A DNA stretch of 26,252 nucleotides from Firmicutes bacterium UBA1739. Lineage in GTDB: Bacteria; Bacillota; Clostridia; Peptostreptococcales; Anaerovoracaceae. How positions within the stretch are numbered: the stretch's first letter is position 1; each line of letters starts with the position of its first letter. Shown piece after piece: positions 24,307 through 26,252 of this stretch. Under the pieces are notes generated by a model. That model did not search any database and was not told the origin of the DNA. It worked only from the letters and a program-made list of their open reading frames with translations. The stretch spans positions 1 through 26,252 of the forward strand of contig DCHZ01000007.1 in NCBI GenBank assembly GCA_002315385.1, read 5' to 3'. Position numbers and translations under genes: made by a program.

Positions 24307-24340
24307 AAAAAATATCGCCGGTTTAGGCGGTATTTTTTTG
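24307..24340. terminator. Hairpin terminator at the end of the prophage lysis genes
   Basis: AATATCGCC (24311-24319) pairs with GGCGGTATT (24326-24334) over nine positions including one G-T wobble, with a 6-nt loop. T-tracts flank it on both strands. On the minus strand it follows the holin stop by a few bases, so it should end the phage late transcript; on the plus strand it follows the broken GH18 frame. Confidence 0.8.
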
Positions 24341-24341
24341 A

Positions 24342-24683
24342 TTAGTTTCCGGAAGCATCAGCTTCCTTTCTTACCTTCTCGACGGTAGCTTCTATGAGTT
24401 TTGACAGGTCCTCTTCAGCTATCACGATGCCCATTTCAGTGAGCTTCAGAAGCAGCCAGTCCATAACTCGGTCCTTCTTATACGCGCCCGAGCTTTTCCA
24501 CAGCTCCTGTTCTGCCCATCTTACCGCGTCTTCAACGAGACGCATGATGTACGCATGCTCTTCGGTAGATAACTCAATGCCGCTTTTCTTTGCTTTGTTT
24601 CTGATGAGCGGTATCAGGAAACCGCCGATAATGATAGCGAGAATGCCGCTTATGATTTCAATCCAGTTAATACTATCCATCAC
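24342..24683 (-). CDS. LLH-family phage holin
   Basis: This 113-residue protein has one N-terminal membrane helix (about residues 7-27, IEIISGILAIIIGGFLIPLI) and then a charged helical region with AVRWAEQELWKSSGAYKKDR, DWLLLKLTEMG and EEDLSKLIEATV. That combination is typical of LLH-type phage holins (phage holin 6 group). It would make the membrane lesion that frees the endolysin. It is the last gene of the prophage late operon, overlaps the gene before it by 11 bp, and is followed by a terminator. Confidence 0.85.
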   Translation of the reverse strand: MMDSINWIEIISGILAIIIGGFLIPLIRNKAKKSGIELSTEEHAYIMRLVEDAVRWAEQELWKSSGAYKKDRVMDWLLLKLTEMGIVIAEEDLSKLIEATVEKVRKEADASGN

Positions 24684-24972
24684 CCTGTTCTCCTTCCGTA
24701 TCTGTCACCTTATAGGTTTTCTTGATCTTCATGACCTTTTCCTTATATCTAAGATTTTCCTTGCTGTACGTGCCAAAGTAGGCTTTGAGCATATACCCCG
24801 CAAAAATAGCAACTCCACCAGTCATGACTGTCTGGGAGAGTGATTCTGCAATCTGGTCCCTGCCACAGAAGGCCAGGACATATGATAAGGATATCCATAT
24901 AACGAAAAACCACATAAGGCGGTTTACCCATTTTTTTGTAAATGTATAGACTTCCCTATCTTCTCTTTTCAT
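24673..24972 (-). CDS. Small two-helix phage membrane protein
   Basis: This 99-residue protein has a short basic start, two membrane helices (about residues 18-38 and 47-66) and a basic, lysine-rich C-terminal tail. I do not recognise a named family. Its place between the coiled-coil protein and the holin, with 17-bp and 11-bp overlaps, marks it as part of the lysis cassette; it may be a second holin, an antiholin or an accessory protein. The location of the predicted start is supported by the overlap only. Confidence 0.7.
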   Translation of the reverse strand: MKREDREVYTFTKKWVNRLMWFFVIWISLSYVLAFCGRDQIAESLSQTVMTGGVAIFAGYMLKAYFGTYSKENLRYKEKVMKIKKTYKVTDTEGEQGDG

Positions 24973-25249
24973 TTTCTTCTAAATCCTTAATCCTCTTGTT
25001 CGCAACCTTAATCTGCTCTTTAACCACTGGCATTGTCTCGGAGAACAGTTTGGCATAGTGGTTATGCTCTTTTATGTCCTCTTTTAAATCTGAGATATCT
25101 TCTTTAATATGCTGGATCTCCTGATTCTGCACAATGTTCTGCTTCTCAAGCTCAGACGTGACCTTGTCCCTTGTGGATTTCGCGGAAACAACAATGCCGA
25201 CCATAGTAATTGCTCCGGTCACAAGAGTTGTGAATATTGCATCTGACAT
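24956..25249 (-). CDS. Phage membrane-anchored coiled-coil protein
   Basis: This 97-residue protein has one N-terminal membrane helix (about residues 5-23, IFTTLVTGAITMVGIVVSA) followed by a long charged helix with heptad-like spacing to the end (QHIKEDISDLKEDIKEHN, then KVANKRIKDLEENEKRR). Small proteins like this are common in lysis cassettes of prophages in Bacillota, but the function is unknown. GGAGG lies just upstream and contains the stop codon region of the 10-codon ORF before it, so the two are probably coupled. Confidence 0.75.
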   Translation of the reverse strand: MSDAIFTTLVTGAITMVGIVVSAKSTRDKVTSELEKQNIVQNQEIQHIKEDISDLKEDIKEHNHYAKLFSETMPVVKEQIKVANKRIKDLEENEKRR

Positions 25250-25258
25250 GCCCGCCTC

Positions 25259-25291
25259 CTACTTCTTTCTCTTTCCGCCTTTGCAAGACAT
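25259..25291 (-). CDS. Candidate 10-residue phage micro-ORF
   Basis: A frame encoding MSCKGGKRKK follows a run of six G residues (25299-25304), a strong Shine-Dalgarno with a 7-nt spacer. Its TAG stop is immediately followed by GAGG of the next ribosome binding site. It fills the 63-bp gap between the endolysin and the coiled-coil gene. The basic Cys/Gly/Lys composition is not random-looking, but the length is far below the usual limit and no function can be given. Confidence 0.4.
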   Translation of the reverse strand: MSCKGGKRKK

Positions 25292-25312
25292 GCTTTTACC
25301 CCCCTTTTTTTA

Positions 25313-25729
25313 TTAATAAATCTTTGACTTCCTATAATCAAAATCTACTTTATTTGATCTGGAATCAAGGTGAATAAAGGTGTCGTAGTCTCCGAAACCA
25401 CCCCCACCTCCACAGATTTCGTGCCATTTCTTTTTCACATTATTAATCCATTCTCTTTTTCTTTCTTTGGTAAAAGTAGACCATTCAGACGGCTTTGCGA
25501 TATCGCAAGCCATTCCTTTTAAATGCTGAGAACCGGCAACACCACCCACTTTCTTGTTATAAGCAACTGAGCGATACCAACTGTTTACCTTCATCGGTTT
25601 TTTATACCAGTCTCTTAATTTCTGCATATTGTTTGCGTGCTTTATAAGTCCGTCACTTATAACAAGCGAACCATCTCTACATTTCATCTCGGATAGAGAG
25701 AAATTTTTAGTTCCTTTGAAATTATTCAT
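25313..25729 (-). CDS. M15-family peptidase, probable prophage endolysin
   Basis: This 138-residue protein has the D-Ala-D-Ala carboxypeptidase-like M15 fold seen in phage endolysins. The metal site is visible: SQHLKGMACDIA (about residues 78-89) gives the first His and Asp, and TFIHLDSR (about 120-127) gives the last His. NSWYRSVAYNKKVGG matches the conserved stretch before it. No cell-wall-binding domain and no signal peptide are present, so export would depend on the holin. It should cut peptide cross-links of peptidoglycan. AAGGAGGT precedes the start, and it follows the repeat protein by 11 bp. Confidence 0.88.
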   Translation of the reverse strand: MNNFKGTKNFSLSEMKCRDGSLVISDGLIKHANNMQKLRDWYKKPMKVNSWYRSVAYNKKVGGVAGSQHLKGMACDIAKPSEWSTFTKERKREWINNVKKKWHEICGGGGGFGDYDTFIHLDSRSNKVDFDYRKSKIY

Positions 25730-25740
25730 AGGTTACCTCC

Positions 25741-26244
25741 TTAAAAAGTCTCAACATCCCAACTTTCAGGGATAGCACTTATACCTCTTGTTGTATCTGT
25801 GCCGTTATAATAAAGAACACCATATCCGTATACAGGCACTTCATTCATCCAATTTCTGAAAAACGCATCCGCAAACTTGCCTGTATAGTGCAATTTAACC
25901 TCTTGAAGGTCTGAGCAATAATAAAACATATTGTTAAAGCATCTGTAAGCTAATTGTGTAGCATGGATTTCGGGACCGTTTATCATATTTTTACAATTCC
26001 AGAACATACCCGCATAGCAGTAGTTAGACAGAGTTATTGCCGGAAGTACAACATTTTGACCTGCCGTAGGTTGCAAGTTTTCACAGTCATAGAACATATA
26101 CATATAGCAATAATTCGCAAGTGTTGTTGCTGGGAGTTTTGGTGGAGTGCACAGTCCTGCACAACCATCAAAGAGTTTGTAGAAACAGTAAGTATAAGTT
26201 ATAGTTGTGCTTTCTCCTACACCATCAAGCTGGAGTAGTATCAT
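25741..26244 (-). CDS. Leucine-rich-repeat (BspA-like) phage surface protein, possibly incomplete
   Basis: This 167-residue frame holds four repeats of about 26 residues with a Cys ladder: C20/C28, C46/C54, C76/C84 and C102/C110, each pair C-x7-C. The second unit is four residues longer. The pattern CF-x-x-LF-x-x-C followed by LPATTLAN is typical of BspA-like repeats found on surface and phage-tail proteins of gut Bacillota. Its place just before the endolysin suggests a tail or host-binding protein; this is inference. The repeats begin almost at the first Met, and an in-frame TAA directly precedes that ATG, so the true N terminus may lie beyond the window in another frame. Confidence 0.7.
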   Translation of the reverse strand: MILLQLDGVGESTTITYTYCFYKLFDGCAGLCTPPKLPATTLANYCYMYMFYDCENLQPTAGQNVVLPAITLSNYCYAGMFWNCKNMINGPEIHATQLAYRCFNNMFYYCSDLQEVKLHYTGKFADAFFRNWMNEVPVYGYGVLYYNGTDTTRGISAIPESWDVETF

Positions 26245-26252
26245 TTAAATGC

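Larger units (their letters stand above)
24254..26252 (-). mobile_element. End of an integrated prophage (lysis module)
   Basis: The tight run of repeat/tail protein, endolysin, small membrane proteins and holin, with overlaps and strong ribosome binding sites, is the standard end of a siphophage late operon. The host side begins at or near 24253, where the GH18 remnant is cut. The other end, the integrase and the att sites are outside the window, so the exact boundary is not proven. Confidence 0.7.

Noticed and set aside
1..26252. tRNA or rRNA genes, CRISPR arrays, toxin-antitoxin pairs, diversity-generating retroelement
   Set aside because: No regularly spaced repeats, no cloverleaf-like segments, and no reverse transcriptase or template repeat were seen on either strand.

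Overview
The window looks like a chromosomal segment from a low-to-moderate G+C Bacillota, most likely class Clostridia. The evidence is a ctsR-clpC-radA-PIN/TRAM-ispD-ispF cluster resembling the Bacillus/Clostridia stress operon, a Bacillota-type EF-G-like GTPase, a zinc-ribbon/TPM/SPFH trio matching B. subtilis ydjG-ydjH-ydjI, strong Shine-Dalgarno sequences, and a remnant of a spore-type GH18 enzyme. I cannot name a genus. Every intact gene lies on the minus strand, so transcription runs from high to low coordinates. Only two decayed remnants read on the plus strand.

Layout from high to low coordinates. 26.2-24.3 kb is the end of a prophage late region: a Cys-ladder leucine-rich-repeat protein, an M15-type endolysin, a 10-codon micro-ORF, two small membrane proteins and an LLH-type holin, closed by a hairpin terminator. 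24.25-23.97 kb is a wrecked LysM/GH18 spore-enzyme gene on the plus strand, cut at the prophage side. 23.8-21.5 kb holds an AbgA-type M20 amidohydrolase and an EamA transporter. 21.4-17.4 kb holds the ydjGHI-like envelope-stress trio. 17.2-15.8 kb is asnS, with its own promoter, a 12-bp leader hairpin and a strong terminator. 15.6-13.7 kb is the EF-G-like GTPase. 13.65-13.35 kb is an ISL3-family transposase remnant. 13.3-2.15 kb is the long cluster ctsR-clpC-radA-carD-PIN/TRAM-ispD-ispF-proS-cyclophilin-cysS, ending in a terminator. 2.07-0.1 kb holds a YfcE-type phosphoesterase, a thymidylate-kinase-like protein, a C_GCAxxG_C_C protein and a YhbY RNA-binding protein. A ribosome binding site for a further gene lies at the window edge.

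How the genes work together. CtsR should repress its own operon through a well-matched direct-repeat operator just downstream of a sigma-A promoter. The usual arginine-phosphorylation partners mcsA and mcsB are absent between ctsR and clpC, and disA is absent after radA. A CarD-type RNA polymerase regulator sits after radA. It has a private promoter whose -35 (TTGACA) overlaps the radA stop codon and whose -10/start region carries a perfect 15-bp palindrome. Downstream genes supply isoprenoid precursors (IspD, IspF) and aminoacyl-tRNAs (ProS, CysS).

I found no wholly new multi-gene system that I could defend. The best leads are the carD promoter/operator, the structured asnS leader with a palindrome across its -35, the chain of tiny ORFs feeding the SPFH gene, the mcsAB-free ctsR-clpC locus, the altered G4 motif of the EF-G-like protein, and the prophage boundary at the broken GH18 gene.
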